Shown piece after piece: positions 25,184 through 33,583 of a stretch of 64,000 nt of DNA. Made by a program: the position numbers and the translations under genes. Each line of letters opens with the position of its first letter. Position 1 is the stretch's first letter. This stretch comes from Geodermatophilaceae bacterium NBWT11 (GTDB lineage Bacteria; Actinomycetota; Actinomycetes; Mycobacteriales; Geodermatophilaceae): contig CP043652.1 of the NCBI GenBank assembly GCA_014218215.1, forward strand, positions 1,364,001 through 1,428,000. Reading direction: 5' to 3'. The notes beneath the pieces are model-generated. The model had not been told where the DNA came from. It saw only the letters and a program-made list of their open reading frames with translations, and did not search any database.

Positions 25184-26151
25184 CGCCGCGCCACCTCGGT
25201 GACGACGGCGGCGGCCCGCTGCGCGGCGTCCCCGGGCGACCAGCGCTCCCAGGCCCCGCCCCCCAGCTCCTGCGCCCGGGCGAGCAGCCCCGGCCACTCC
25301 TCGGCGGCCGGCCAGACCGGCAGGCCGACGGCGATGCCCGTGTCGTGCAGTGCCTCGGTGGTGCGGTGCTGCTCGCGGAAGGGCCGGTCCTGGGCCACCA
25401 CCACGGCCGGACGGCGGGCCGCAGCCACCTCGGCCAGGGCGTTCTGCCCGGCGTGGGTGACCACGACGTCGGCGGCCGACAGCAGCGGCCACGGGTCGGC
25501 CGACCACTCACCCGGGCCACCGAGCACGGTCCAGGTGAGCTCGGGGGTCGAGGCCCGCAGCGCGTCGACGTCCGCGGCGGTGACCGCGCTGCCGCCGCCG
25601 CCGGCCAGCAGCACGGCCGTGCCCGGCGCACGGGGGGCGGGCTCGCGGCCGTCGAACCGGGAGACCGCACCGACGTGCACGGCCTTGTCGCCGTACTCGG
25701 CCAGCCACGGCGGGTCGAGCACGTCCTGCGGCCAGAAGGCCAGCACCCGGTCGGCCACGGTGTACCCGGTGGTGTGCGGGGTGTCGGTGCGGTCCCCGGG
25801 CATGGCGGTGACGACCACCGGCACGCCCATCAGCCGCAGGAAGACGCTGACCTCGACCGACACGTCGACGACCACGACGTCCGGGCGTTCGCGCTCGACC
25901 CACGCGGCCAGCCGGGCCATCCGGGCGCGCATGCCGTCGTGCCCGCGGGGCGCCCAGTGCAGGGCGCCGCCGGCGGTGACCTCCTCGGCCGGGTGCGCGT
26001 CGTCGGGGTCGAGCTGGACCCAGTCGGCGAACGGCGCGCCCGGCGAGGGCAGCGAGGACAGCCCGACCACGGACTGGTCCAGCGCGGCCGCCACCACGGT
26101 CGCGCGGTGCAGGTGACCGCGGCCCTGGTGGTGGACGTACCAGCCGATCAC
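25180..26151 (-). CDS. GT-B glycosyltransferase (MurG/GT28-like)
   Basis: A 323-aa protein with an ATG start overlapping the upstream gene. MIGWYVHHQGRGHLHRATVV matches the N-terminal GHxxRA/T acceptor loop of the MurG/UDP-glycosyltransferase class. AVLLAGGGGSAVTAADVDAL (about 185) and VVVTHAGQNALAEVAAARRP (about 235) are the donor-binding elements (H-A-G-x-N). Sequence features favour an inverting sugar transferase on a lipid or glycan acceptor. It overlaps both neighbours by four bases. Confidence 0.85.
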   Translation of the reverse strand: MIGWYVHHQGRGHLHRATVVAAALDQSVVGLSSLPSPGAPFADWVQLDPDDAHPAEEVTAGGALHWAPRGHDGMRARMARLAAWVERERPDVVVVDVSVEVSVFLRLMGVPVVVTAMPGDRTDTPHTTGYTVADRVLAFWPQDVLDPPWLAEYGDKAVHVGAVSRFDGREPAPRAPGTAVLLAGGGGSAVTAADVDALRASTPELTWTVLGGPGEWSADPWPLLSAADVVVTHAGQNALAEVAAARRPAVVVAQDRPFREQHRTTEALHDTGIAVGLPVWPAAEEWPGLLARAQELGGGAWERWSPGDAAQRAAAVVTEVARR

Positions 26152-27407
26152 GGCGCCGCCGTGACGCCCGCGCTCACCAGCGACGCGTAGAGCTGCTCGT
26201 ACCGGGTGACCATGGTGTCCACCGAGCAGTGCGTGCGGGCCCGCTCCCGGGCGGCGGCCCGGGACAGGCCCTCGGCCTCCGGGATGGCCGCGGCCAGCGC
26301 GGCGACGTCACCGGCGGGCACCAGGCGACCGACCGTGGGGGTCAGCACCTCGGGGATGCCGCCGCGGGCGAACGCGACGACCGGGGTGCCGCAGGCCAGC
26401 GCCTCGGCCACGACCAGGCCGTAGGGCTCGTCCCAGCACGGGGTGACCAGCGCGACCGAGGCCCGGCCGACGGCGGCGGCCAGCTCGTCCTGGCCGAGGT
26501 GCCCGAGGTGGGTGACCCCCAGGCCCAGGAAGGGCTCGATGGTCCGCTCGAAGTAGCCGTGGTCGATCACCGGACCGGCGATCTGCAGCTCCCGGCCGGC
26601 GGCCAGCGCGGCCTGCACGGCGAGGTGGGTGCCCTTCTCCGGAACGATCCGGCCCGACCAGATCAGCGGCCCGCCACCGGGACCGGCGACCCAGCGGGTC
26701 AGGTCGACGCCGTTGGGGACGACGCCGACGGGCTGGCGGACGCCGGCCACCCCGGACCAGGCGCGCGCGGTGTGCCCGCTGACCGCGACCAGGTGCACCG
26801 GGGACGGCGTCCCGCTCTGCAGCGCCGACTCCAGCCACGGGGTGGGCGGGCAGTGCAGCGTGGACACCATCGGGACCCGCAGGGCCGGGGCCATCGCGAT
26901 CGGCAGGTAGTGCAGCGAGTGGTTGTGCACCAGGTCGAAGTCGTGCGCACGGGCGCCGGTGAGCTCCATCATCAGGCTCAGGTAGGCGTGGTGGTCCTCG
27001 AGGAAGACCTCAGGGCCCATGCTCACGTCGGCGCGGGCGGCCGGGCTCACCTCGACGGTGCGCACCGGCAGGCTCTCGGCGCCCAGGCTCGGGTCGGACC
27101 CGGGGCCGGCGAACAGCGTCACGTCGTGCCCGCGGGCGGCCAGGGACCGGGTGAGCTGCCAGACGTGCGCCTCGAGGCCGCCGGCGAACGGCTCGGCGAT
27201 GGGGAACCGGCTGGACGCGATCAGCGCGATCCGCAGCCGTCGGCCGGGCTCGGCCGGGGCGACCGGCAGCGAGCTGACGGTGTGCAGCCGGGTGGAGCGG
27301 CGTGGGCGGGGCAGGGTCGCCAGACCGGAGGAGCGGCGGCCGCGGCCCTCGGAGGCCGGCCGGGTGGTGGAGAGGGGCTGCTGCTGGGACACGGGGTTCT
27401 CGGACAC
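26148..27407 (-). CDS. Family 4 glycosyltransferase, first gene of the operon
   Basis: A 419-aa protein. The GTG at 27407 is chosen because GGAGG lies about 12 bases upstream; a GTG at 27392 is also possible. After ~50 variable residues, RIALIASSRFPIAEPFAGG starts a GT-B fold. VHNHSLHYLPIA, VPMVSTLHCPP, LIWSGRIVPEKGTHLAVQAA and TPCWDEPYGLVVAEALACGT (the E-x7-E retaining motif) are clear GT4 signatures. It should transfer a nucleotide-activated sugar with retention. It faces the divergent proline-rich gene across 352 nt. Confidence 0.88.
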   Translation of the reverse strand: MSENPVSQQQPLSTTRPASEGRGRRSSGLATLPRPRRSTRLHTVSSLPVAPAEPGRRLRIALIASSRFPIAEPFAGGLEAHVWQLTRSLAARGHDVTLFAGPGSDPSLGAESLPVRTVEVSPAARADVSMGPEVFLEDHHAYLSLMMELTGARAHDFDLVHNHSLHYLPIAMAPALRVPMVSTLHCPPTPWLESALQSGTPSPVHLVAVSGHTARAWSGVAGVRQPVGVVPNGVDLTRWVAGPGGGPLIWSGRIVPEKGTHLAVQAALAAGRELQIAGPVIDHGYFERTIEPFLGLGVTHLGHLGQDELAAAVGRASVALVTPCWDEPYGLVVAEALACGTPVVAFARGGIPEVLTPTVGRLVPAGDVAALAAAIPEAEGLSRAAARERARTHCSVDTMVTRYEQLYASLVSAGVTAAP

Positions 27408-27759
27408 GGACGGGCGACACCTCCAAGCGGGGAGCACCCGCGCAGGACCGGTGGGTCCACGGGGTGCGGTGGGTGGCGGTCTGGCCCCGCTTCATGAGGC
27501 GACGACGCGGGCCCGGATCACCGTCCGCTGCGTCATCGGACCGAACGTCCCTGATCTTCACAGACGGGGGGGCCCCCCGCGACCCCAGGTCGCGTGCGAT
27601 GTACCACCGGCCCGGTGTGTGGTCTGCGTAACCGCCTCTTCCGGGGGGTGCGGATGATCACGGCAGGCGGTCGCGGGTAGCGGTTCGGTAGCGTTCCGCC
27701 ACCGACCGGGGACGTCTGGGCCTCCTGTGCCGCCCCGGTCCCGTCGACGAGGGGGAACC
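27408..27759. other. Divergent promoter region with hairpins and direct repeats
   Basis: A 352-nt non-coding stretch between divergent genes. It holds GGGGGGCCCCCC (27567-27578), which is self-complementary. A small hairpin, CGCGACC (27578-27584) with GGTCGCG (27588-27594), overlaps its end. GGTAGCG occurs twice, at 27676-27682 and 27687-27693, eleven bases apart and thus on one helix face, a typical activator or repressor spacing. No -10/-35 pair is certain. Confidence 0.45.
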
Positions 27760-29568
27760 GTGACCGAGCGCGGGGACGACCGCACACCGGGTGGACAGCC
27801 GGGCGGGTGGGGCGCCCAGCGTCCCGGCGGCCCGCAGGGGTCGGGTCCCCAGGGGCCCGGTCCCCAGGGGCCGCAGGGGCCCGGTCAGCAGGGGCCTCAG
27901 GGGCCCCCGCCCGGTCGTCCCCCGGTGCCGCCGTCGGGGTGGCCCGGTCAGCAGGCGCCCGGTCAGCAGGGGCCAGGTCAGCAGCGCCCGCAGGGTCCCG
28001 GTCAGCAGGGCCCGCGACCGCCGGCTCCGCCGTGGGCCACGCCTCCCGGCCAGCAGGGCCCCGGCCAGCAGGGGTGGGCGCCGCGGGAGGACACCCGCCA
28101 GTTCGGCGCCGTCCCCCCGCAGTCCGGCCAGCCCGGTGGCTCGTCGTCGTCCGCGGCCGGTGGGTGGTCGCCGCAGGGTGGCCAGCCGGCCCCCTGGACC
28201 GCCCAGCCGGCGACGAGGTCCAGCCGCAAGCCGCTGGTCATCGGCGGCGCGGTGCTGCTGGTCGCGCTCCTGGTCGCCGGTGGCCTCTTCTTCTTCCTGC
28301 GCGGCGGGGACTTCACCTACGCCGGGCGCACCGTCACCGAGCCCGAGAAGGTGCTCACCGACGGCGAGAGCGCGATCGACGCCTACGTCAGCAGCCGCAA
28401 CGGTGCCAGCAGCGACGACACGGCCTGCTTCTACCGGTACCTGGACGCCGACACGACCGACGTGCAGGACGACCTGGTGTGCGGCCCGGTGCTCTTCGTC
28501 GACGGCGACACCGAGGCCCAGTACCTGCAGCTGCCGGTGACGCCGTCCGCCGGGTCGGGCGACGTGACCCTGGAGGTCGCCGCGGAGCCGAGCGACCCCG
28601 AGCCGCAGCCGATCGGCGACCGTGAGCTGCTCAGCCGGCCCGACGGGTCCTCCCCGCCGGACGGCGCCGGTGGCCTGGAGGTGCCCGAGCCGCAGCGCGC
28701 CGAGCCCGGCTACACCGCCGAGGGCCCCTTCGACGACGTCACGCTGGAGGCCCCCTCCGGCCCGGCCGTGCTGGCCGGCCCTGCCGCGCGGGTGACGGTG
28801 ACCGAGGTCGGCGAGACCGACCGGGTGGGCACCGGTGACGACGCCCGCCGTCCCGCCGAGGGCGAGGTGTTCCGGGTGTTCGGCTACCAGCTCGACTCCG
28901 GCATCGGCCTGTCCAACACCGCACCGTCGCTGGCCTACCGGGTCGACGGGGGCGATGAGGTCCCGGTCGACTCCGCCCTGGTCAGCCCCGGTGCGAGCAT
29001 CGAGGGGCTGCTCTCGGTCCCCGAGGGCGCAACCCTGGACCTCGTCGTGACCGACGGCGACGTGGTGCAGACGCTGTCGCTGGTCGACGGCACCCCGGGC
29101 CCGGACAACCTGCAGGTGCTGGTGCGGGAGAACACCGAGGCCGCACCGGTGCCGGCCCAGCAGATCCCGGGCGTGATCAGCGCCCCGGGCCGGGTGACGA
29201 CGCCGTTCACCTTCACCGTGACGGTCCAGAGCGCCGAGCTGTCCTACTACGCGGGCACCAACGTCACCGCCCTGCCCTCGGGCCCCGACCGGGCGTTCCT
29301 GGTGCTCGACACCGACCTGGTGGCCGACGGGCTCAGCGGCGGCGAGGGCCCGGCGGAGTACTTCACGCTGACGCTCCCCGACGGCACCGTGGTGCCCAGC
29401 CAGGACCTGGTGCCCGACCCGAGCCTGGTGGGGACGGCGTTCGACGTCCCGGCCGACTTCACCGAGGGCACGCTGACCTTCGGCGGCGTCTTCACCTACC
29501 CGGACACCGCGACGGTCGACTTCCAGCCGAACACCCTGTCCTTCGCCGTCTCCGTCCCCGCCGGCTGA
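27760..29568 (+). CDS. Pro/Gly/Gln-rich single-pass exported protein
   Basis: A 602-aa protein starting at the GTG at 27760 with GGGGGAA just upstream. The first ~145 residues are low-complexity, with repeated PQGPGQQGP-like blocks typical of disordered cytoplasmic tails. One membrane helix (about 156-178) follows, then a ~420-residue extracytoplasmic region that is acidic and beta-rich, with two cysteines (DTACFYRY, DLVCGPV) likely paired. The tail shows a repeated beta domain with YYAGTNVTALPSGPDRAFLV. The layout resembles actinobacterial envelope proteins with a proline-rich cytoplasmic domain. No enzymatic motif is seen. Confidence 0.8.
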   Translation: MTERGDDRTPGGQPGGWGAQRPGGPQGSGPQGPGPQGPQGPGQQGPQGPPPGRPPVPPSGWPGQQAPGQQGPGQQRPQGPGQQGPRPPAPPWATPPGQQGPGQQGWAPREDTRQFGAVPPQSGQPGGSSSSAAGGWSPQGGQPAPWTAQPATRSSRKPLVIGGAVLLVALLVAGGLFFFLRGGDFTYAGRTVTEPEKVLTDGESAIDAYVSSRNGASSDDTACFYRYLDADTTDVQDDLVCGPVLFVDGDTEAQYLQLPVTPSAGSGDVTLEVAAEPSDPEPQPIGDRELLSRPDGSSPPDGAGGLEVPEPQRAEPGYTAEGPFDDVTLEAPSGPAVLAGPAARVTVTEVGETDRVGTGDDARRPAEGEVFRVFGYQLDSGIGLSNTAPSLAYRVDGGDEVPVDSALVSPGASIEGLLSVPEGATLDLVVTDGDVVQTLSLVDGTPGPDNLQVLVRENTEAAPVPAQQIPGVISAPGRVTTPFTFTVTVQSAELSYYAGTNVTALPSGPDRAFLVLDTDLVADGLSGGEGPAEYFTLTLPDGTVVPSQDLVPDPSLVGTAFDVPADFTEGTLTFGGVFTYPDTATVDFQPNTLSFAVSVPAG

Positions 29569-29579
29569 TCGACGAGGAG

Positions 29580-29614
29580 CGCCCTTCTCGTCAGGAGTCC
29601 TGACGAGAAGGGCG
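29580..29614. terminator. Perfect 17-bp palindrome between convergent genes
   Basis: Arms CGCCCTTCTCGTCAGGA (29580-29596) and TCCTGACGAGAAGGGCG (29598-29614) are perfect complements around one base. A further partial copy, TTTCTCGTCAG, follows at 29615-29625. It sits between the stop of the proline-rich gene and the stop of pcaC, so it probably terminates both. Confidence 0.8.
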
Positions 29615-29621
29615 TTTCTCG

Positions 29622-30008
29622 TCAGGGGGTGCGGAGCTCGGCGAGGATGGGCTTGGCGACGGCGAGGGCGTGGTTGGCGGCGGGGACGCCGGCGTAGACC
29701 GCGGTGTGCAGGCAGACCTCGGCGATCTCCTCGTCGGTCAGGCCGTTGTGCACCGCGGCCCTCACGTGCAGCGCGAACTCGTCCCAGTGCCGCAGCGAGG
29801 CGGTGATCGCCAGGGTGAGCATCGAGCGGGTGCGCCGGTCCAGGCCGGGGCGCTGCCAGAGGTCACCCCAGGCCACCCGGGTGATGAAGTCCTGGAAGTC
29901 GGCCGTCAGCGGGGTGACGGCGGCGACGGCGCGGTCGACGTGCGCGTCGCCGAGCACCTCGCGGCGGGTGCGCATGCCGGCCTCGCGGCGCTCCTCGTCG
30001 GTGCTCAC
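29622..30008 (-). CDS. pcaC: 4-carboxymuconolactone decarboxylase
   Basis: A 128-aa protein starting at the GTG at 30008, which overlaps the pcaD stop by four bases. It is a CMD-family helical bundle with RVAWGDLWQRPGLDRRTRSM, LTLAITASLRHWDEFALHVR and VHNGLTDEEIAEVCLHTAVY; the length is normal for a stand-alone PcaC. It converts 4-carboxymuconolactone to 3-oxoadipate enol-lactone, releasing CO2. It is last in pcaHGBDC. Many actinobacteria fuse this domain to PcaD (PcaL); here the two are separate. Confidence 0.93.
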   Translation of the reverse strand: MSTDEERREAGMRTRREVLGDAHVDRAVAAVTPLTADFQDFITRVAWGDLWQRPGLDRRTRSMLTLAITASLRHWDEFALHVRAAVHNGLTDEEIAEVCLHTAVYAGVPAANHALAVAKPILAELRTP

Positions 30009-30778
30009 GCGACACCGCCCAGGTGGTCCAGCAGCGCGTCGGTGACCTGCTGCGGCTGCTCGAGGTTGGCGATGTGCGCAGCCGGGGTGAGCTGCAGCAG
30101 CTGTGCCCCGGGGACCGCCTCGGCGATCGCGGTCTGGTGCTCCGGGGGGAGCGCCGGGTCGTCCAGGCCGCTGACCACGAGGGTGGGCGCGGTGATCCGG
30201 GCGAGGTCCGCGCGCAGGTCCATGCCCCCGACGGCGGCGCAGCAGCTGGCGTAGCCCTCGTCGGAGATGCCCTCGATGGTGGCCCGCATCTCGGCGACCA
30301 GCCCGGGGTTCTCCGCGGCGAAGGCGGGGGTGAACCAGCGCCCGACGACGGTCTCGGCCAGCGCGCCGGTGCCCTGGGTGCGGGCGGTCTGCGCCCGCTC
30401 CACCCAGGCGTCGGGGTTGCCGGTGTGCGCCGAGGTGCACAGCAGCGCGAGCCGGTCGACCCGCTCGGGGTTCCGGGCAGCCAGCCGCATCGCCGTCATG
30501 CCGCCGATCGACAGCCCGACGACGTGGGCCCGCTGGACCTCCAGCCGGTCGAGCAGGGCGACGAGGTCGTCGGTCAGGTCGTCGATCGTGGAGTCGCCGT
30601 CGGGCACCGGGGAGCGGCCGTGGCCCCGGGTGTCGTAGCGGACCACCCGGTAGCGCTCGGTCAGCGCGGGCACCTGCGGGTCCCACATGGCCAGGGTCGC
30701 GCCGAGGGAGTTGGACAGCACGACGACGGGTGCGTCGGCCGGGCCCTCCACGAGGGCGTGCACGTCGATCGGGGGCAC
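30005..30778 (-). CDS. pcaD: 3-oxoadipate enol-lactonase
   Basis: A 257-aa alpha/beta hydrolase with a GTG start. The nucleophile Ser lies in GLSIGGM (about 93), the acid Asp in VSGLDDPALP (about 205) and the His in PAAHIANLEQP (about 235). The oxyanion region is VLSNSLGATLAMWDPQ, typical of PcaD. It hydrolyses 3-oxoadipate enol-lactone to 3-oxoadipate. It is translationally coupled to pcaC and 10 nt downstream of pcaB. Confidence 0.93.
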   Translation of the reverse strand: MPPIDVHALVEGPADAPVVVLSNSLGATLAMWDPQVPALTERYRVVRYDTRGHGRSPVPDGDSTIDDLTDDLVALLDRLEVQRAHVVGLSIGGMTAMRLAARNPERVDRLALLCTSAHTGNPDAWVERAQTARTQGTGALAETVVGRWFTPAFAAENPGLVAEMRATIEGISDEGYASCCAAVGGMDLRADLARITAPTLVVSGLDDPALPPEHQTAIAEAVPGAQLLQLTPAAHIANLEQPQQVTDALLDHLGGVA

Positions 30779-30788
30779 GGGGTTCCTC

Positions 30789-32111
30789 TCAGTCCTGCAT
30801 CGAGACGGTGTGCGCGGCGAGTGCCGCGTCGGTCTGCGCGCCGGCCTCGCCGACGTCGGGGGTGGCGTGGGCGAGCAGGGCGGCGACGTCGACGTCGGTC
30901 CGCTCGGCGACGACGTCGGCCAGGGTGCGGCCCTCCCGGGCGGCGGTGCGGACGGCGTCGGCCGCCGCGTCGTGGGCGGGCCCGCGGCCCAGGCTCTCGG
31001 TGAGCGCGTCGGCCAGCGCGCCGGCCAGCTGCGCGCCCCCGGCGGCGTCCACCACGGCGGCGGCGCGGGCGGTGTCGACGGTCAACCCGCCCAGGCAGTC
31101 CGCCAGCCAGGCCGCAGCCGAGCCCACCGTGGCCAGCAGCGCCGAGAGGGTGGGCCACTCGCTGTGCCAGGCGCCGGCGGAACGTTCGTGCTCCTGCTCC
31201 ATCGCCCCGAACAGGGTGCCGACCAGGCCGGGGGCACGGCGAGCGCAGGCCCGGGCGGAGATCGCGGCGACCGGGTTGCGCTTGTGCGGCATGGCCGAGG
31301 AGCCGCCGCGTCCCTCACCCGACTCGGCCGCCTCGGCGACCTCGGTCTGGGCCAGCAGCACCACGTCCACCGCGACCGTGGCGACGACGCCGGCGGCAGC
31401 ACCGAGGGCACCGGCCAGGTCGGCGACCGGCAGCCGGGTGGTGAACCAGGGGACGGCGGTGGTCTGCAGCCCGAGCTCCTCGGCCAGCGCCGCGCGGAGG
31501 TCGACGCCGGAGCCGCGGCTGGCGGCCAGCGTGCCGACCGCGCCGCCGTACTGTACCGGCAGCGAGGCGTCCACGGCGCGCAGCCGGGCGCGGGCACCGT
31601 CGAGGGCGGCGAGCCAGACCGCGGCCTTCAGCCCGATCGTGGTGGGCAGCGCCTGCTGCAGCAGGGTGCGCCCGATGGTGACGTCGTCCCGGTGCTCGCT
31701 CGCCAACCGGGCCGCGGCGTCGGCCGCGGCGGCGAGGTCGGTGTCGACGGCGGCGAGGGCCCGGCGGGCGACGAGCACCAGCGCGGTGTCGACGACGTCC
31801 TGGCTGGTGGCGCCCACGTGCACGGCCGCGGCGGCGTGTGGGCCGACCGCGTCGGTCAGCGCGCGCACGAGCGGCGGCACCGGGTTGCCGGCGTCCGCGG
31901 CGTGCGCGACGACGGTGGCCAGGTCCAGCGAGCCGGGCTGCCCGGCGAGCCGGGTGACCTCGGCGGCGGAGGTCTCGGCGACCAGCCCGACGTGGGCCGC
32001 GGCCCGGGCGAGCGCGGCCTCGACGTCCAGCATGGCCTGCAGCCAGGCCTCGTCGGAGACCGCCGCAGCCGCTCCCCCGCGTGCGAACGTGCCGTCCCAG
32101 AGTCCCGTCAC
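30789..32111 (-). CDS. pcaB: 3-carboxy-cis,cis-muconate cycloisomerase
   Basis: A 440-aa protein with a GTG start. It belongs to the fumarase/aspartase superfamily: VHVGATSQDVVDTALVL (about 99), signature loop GGSSAMPHKRNPVAAISA (about 265) and WHSEWPTLSALLATVGSAAA (about 314). The length fits PcaB. It lactonises 3-carboxy-cis,cis-muconate to 4-carboxymuconolactone. It lies between pcaG (10 nt) and pcaD. Confidence 0.94.
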   Translation of the reverse strand: MTGLWDGTFARGGAAAAVSDEAWLQAMLDVEAALARAAAHVGLVAETSAAEVTRLAGQPGSLDLATVVAHAADAGNPVPPLVRALTDAVGPHAAAAVHVGATSQDVVDTALVLVARRALAAVDTDLAAAADAAARLASEHRDDVTIGRTLLQQALPTTIGLKAAVWLAALDGARARLRAVDASLPVQYGGAVGTLAASRGSGVDLRAALAEELGLQTTAVPWFTTRLPVADLAGALGAAAGVVATVAVDVVLLAQTEVAEAAESGEGRGGSSAMPHKRNPVAAISARACARRAPGLVGTLFGAMEQEHERSAGAWHSEWPTLSALLATVGSAAAWLADCLGGLTVDTARAAAVVDAAGGAQLAGALADALTESLGRGPAHDAAADAVRTAAREGRTLADVVAERTDVDVAALLAHATPDVGEAGAQTDAALAAHTVSMQD

Positions 32112-32121
32112 GCGCCCATCC

Positions 32122-32778
32122 TCACACCGCGAAGAAGACGGTCTCGCTGTCTCCCTGCAGGTGCACGTCGAGCCGGTAGCCGTCCTCGCTCGGCTGGGCG
32201 ACCAGGGTGGCCTGCTGGTCGGGGGTCAGACCGGTCAGCACCGGGTCGGTGGCGTTGGCGTCGGCCTCGTCGGCGAAGTAGACGCGGGTGACCACCCGGT
32301 CCAGCAGCCCGCGGGCGAAGACCGAGACGTCGACGTGCGGGGCCTGCCAGCCACCCTCGCCGTCGGGCACCGGGCCGGGCTTGAGGGTGCACACGGCGTA
32401 CTCGCCGTCCCGGGTGTCCGAGCGACCGAAGCCACGGAAGCCCTCCGTGGTGGCCGCGCCCCGGGGATCGTCGGGGTGGGCGAACCGGCCGTCGGGGTCG
32501 GCCTGCCAGGTCTCCACCATCGCGTCGGGGACGACGTCGCCGTTGCCGTCGAGCACCCGGCCGCGCAGCCAGACCGCGCCCGGGGTGCCCTCCGCGACGG
32601 CGAACGGGCCGTCGGGCCAGGTCAGCCCGATGGCCAGGTAGGGCCCGACGGTGGCGCTGGGGGTGGTGCGCAGGGTGAGCGGCCCGTCGAGGAACCCGGT
32701 GCCGCGGCGCGGGGTGCCCGGCCGCCGGTCGTTGGTCTCGTCGGCGTCGCGCACCAGGTCGCTGTCGTGGGTGGTCAT
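32122..32778 (-). CDS. pcaG: Protocatechuate 3,4-dioxygenase alpha subunit
   Basis: A 218-aa protein starting at the ATG at 32778, overlapping the pcaH stop (ATGA). TPSATVGPYLAIGLTW, GRVLDGNGDVVPDAMVETWQ and GFGRSDTRDGEYAVCTLKPG match the intradiol dioxygenase fold; the alpha subunit lacks the full Fe(III) ligand set held by PcaH. With PcaH it cleaves protocatechuate between its hydroxyls to 3-carboxymuconate. Confidence 0.93.
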   Translation of the reverse strand: MTTHDSDLVRDADETNDRRPGTPRRGTGFLDGPLTLRTTPSATVGPYLAIGLTWPDGPFAVAEGTPGAVWLRGRVLDGNGDVVPDAMVETWQADPDGRFAHPDDPRGAATTEGFRGFGRSDTRDGEYAVCTLKPGPVPDGEGGWQAPHVDVSVFARGLLDRVVTRVYFADEADANATDPVLTGLTPDQQATLVAQPSEDGYRLDVHLQGDSETVFFAV

Positions 32779-33515
32779 GCCACGTCCCCGTCGTCGTCGG
32801 TCTCGAAGGGCGTCTGGTCGGTGCCGCGCAGCACGATGTCCCACGCGTAGGCCAGCGCCCAGTCGGGCTGGGTGCGGGACAGGTCGAACGTGGCGATCGC
32901 ACGGTCGCGGGCGCCCGGCGGGATGGCGTTGAAGATCGGGTCCTGGCCGAACAGCGGGTCGCCCGGGAAGTACATCTGGGTGACCAGCCGCTGGGTGAAC
33001 GCGGTGCCGAACAGCGAGAAGTGGATGTGCGCCGGGCGCCAGGCGTTGTGGTGGTTGCCCCACGGGTAGGCGCCGGGCTGGACGGTCGTGAACTCGTAGC
33101 GGCCGAGGGAGTCGGTGACCACCCGGCCCAGGCCGTCGAAGTGCGGGTCGAGCGGGGCGGGCCAGTTGTCCACCACGTGCCGGTAGCGGCCGGCGGCGTT
33201 GGCCTGCCAGATCTCCAGCAGCGCGTGCGGCACCGGACGGCCGCCGCTGTCCAGCACCCGGCCGAACACGATGATCCGCTGCCCCTGGGCCTCACCCCCG
33301 GCGCGCAGCGTGAGGTCGGCGTCCCCGGGGGCGACCCGGTCCTCGCCGAGCACCGGGCCGGTGATCTCGGTGAGCCGGTGCGGCAGGTCGACCGGGGTGC
33401 GCAACGGAGCGCGCAGGCCGGTGGACCGGTAGCCGGGGAAGGCGACCGGGGTGCGCTGGTCGACGTCCTCGGGCAGGTACCTCGGCAGGACGAACGAGGA
33501 CGGGGAGCCGGACAT
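32775..33515 (-). CDS. pcaH: Protocatechuate 3,4-dioxygenase beta subunit
   Basis: A 246-aa protein starting at the ATG at 33515. The intradiol signature GRVLDSGGRPVPHALLEIWQ is followed by NAAGRYRH (Tyr ligand), QPGAYPWGNHHNAWRPAHIH (Tyr and His ligands of Fe(III)) and FSLFGTAFTQRLVTQMYFPG. All four expected metal ligands (two Tyr, two His) appear present. It is the first gene of the operon, divergent from the IclR regulator across 68 nt, which is probably the operator region. Confidence 0.95.
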   Translation of the reverse strand: MSGSPSSFVLPRYLPEDVDQRTPVAFPGYRSTGLRAPLRTPVDLPHRLTEITGPVLGEDRVAPGDADLTLRAGGEAQGQRIIVFGRVLDSGGRPVPHALLEIWQANAAGRYRHVVDNWPAPLDPHFDGLGRVVTDSLGRYEFTTVQPGAYPWGNHHNAWRPAHIHFSLFGTAFTQRLVTQMYFPGDPLFGQDPIFNAIPPGARDRAIATFDLSRTQPDWALAYAWDIVLRGTDQTPFETDDDGDVA

Positions 33516-33583
33516 GGGCCGCAACGTACGACGTGACCCCGGTCTCTGGCACTCTCGTCCTCCCACTGGGCGGAAGGGACGCG

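Noticed and set aside
28002-28316. Antisense open frame across the proline-rich gene
   Set aside because: It is a by-product of the high GC content and the repeat; no start signal or family pattern.
30023-32850. Long plus-strand frames opposite pcaD, pcaB and pcaG
   Set aside because: They are open only because of GC-rich codons on the other strand; composition is Gly/Arg/Pro-rich and the minus-strand genes are certain.
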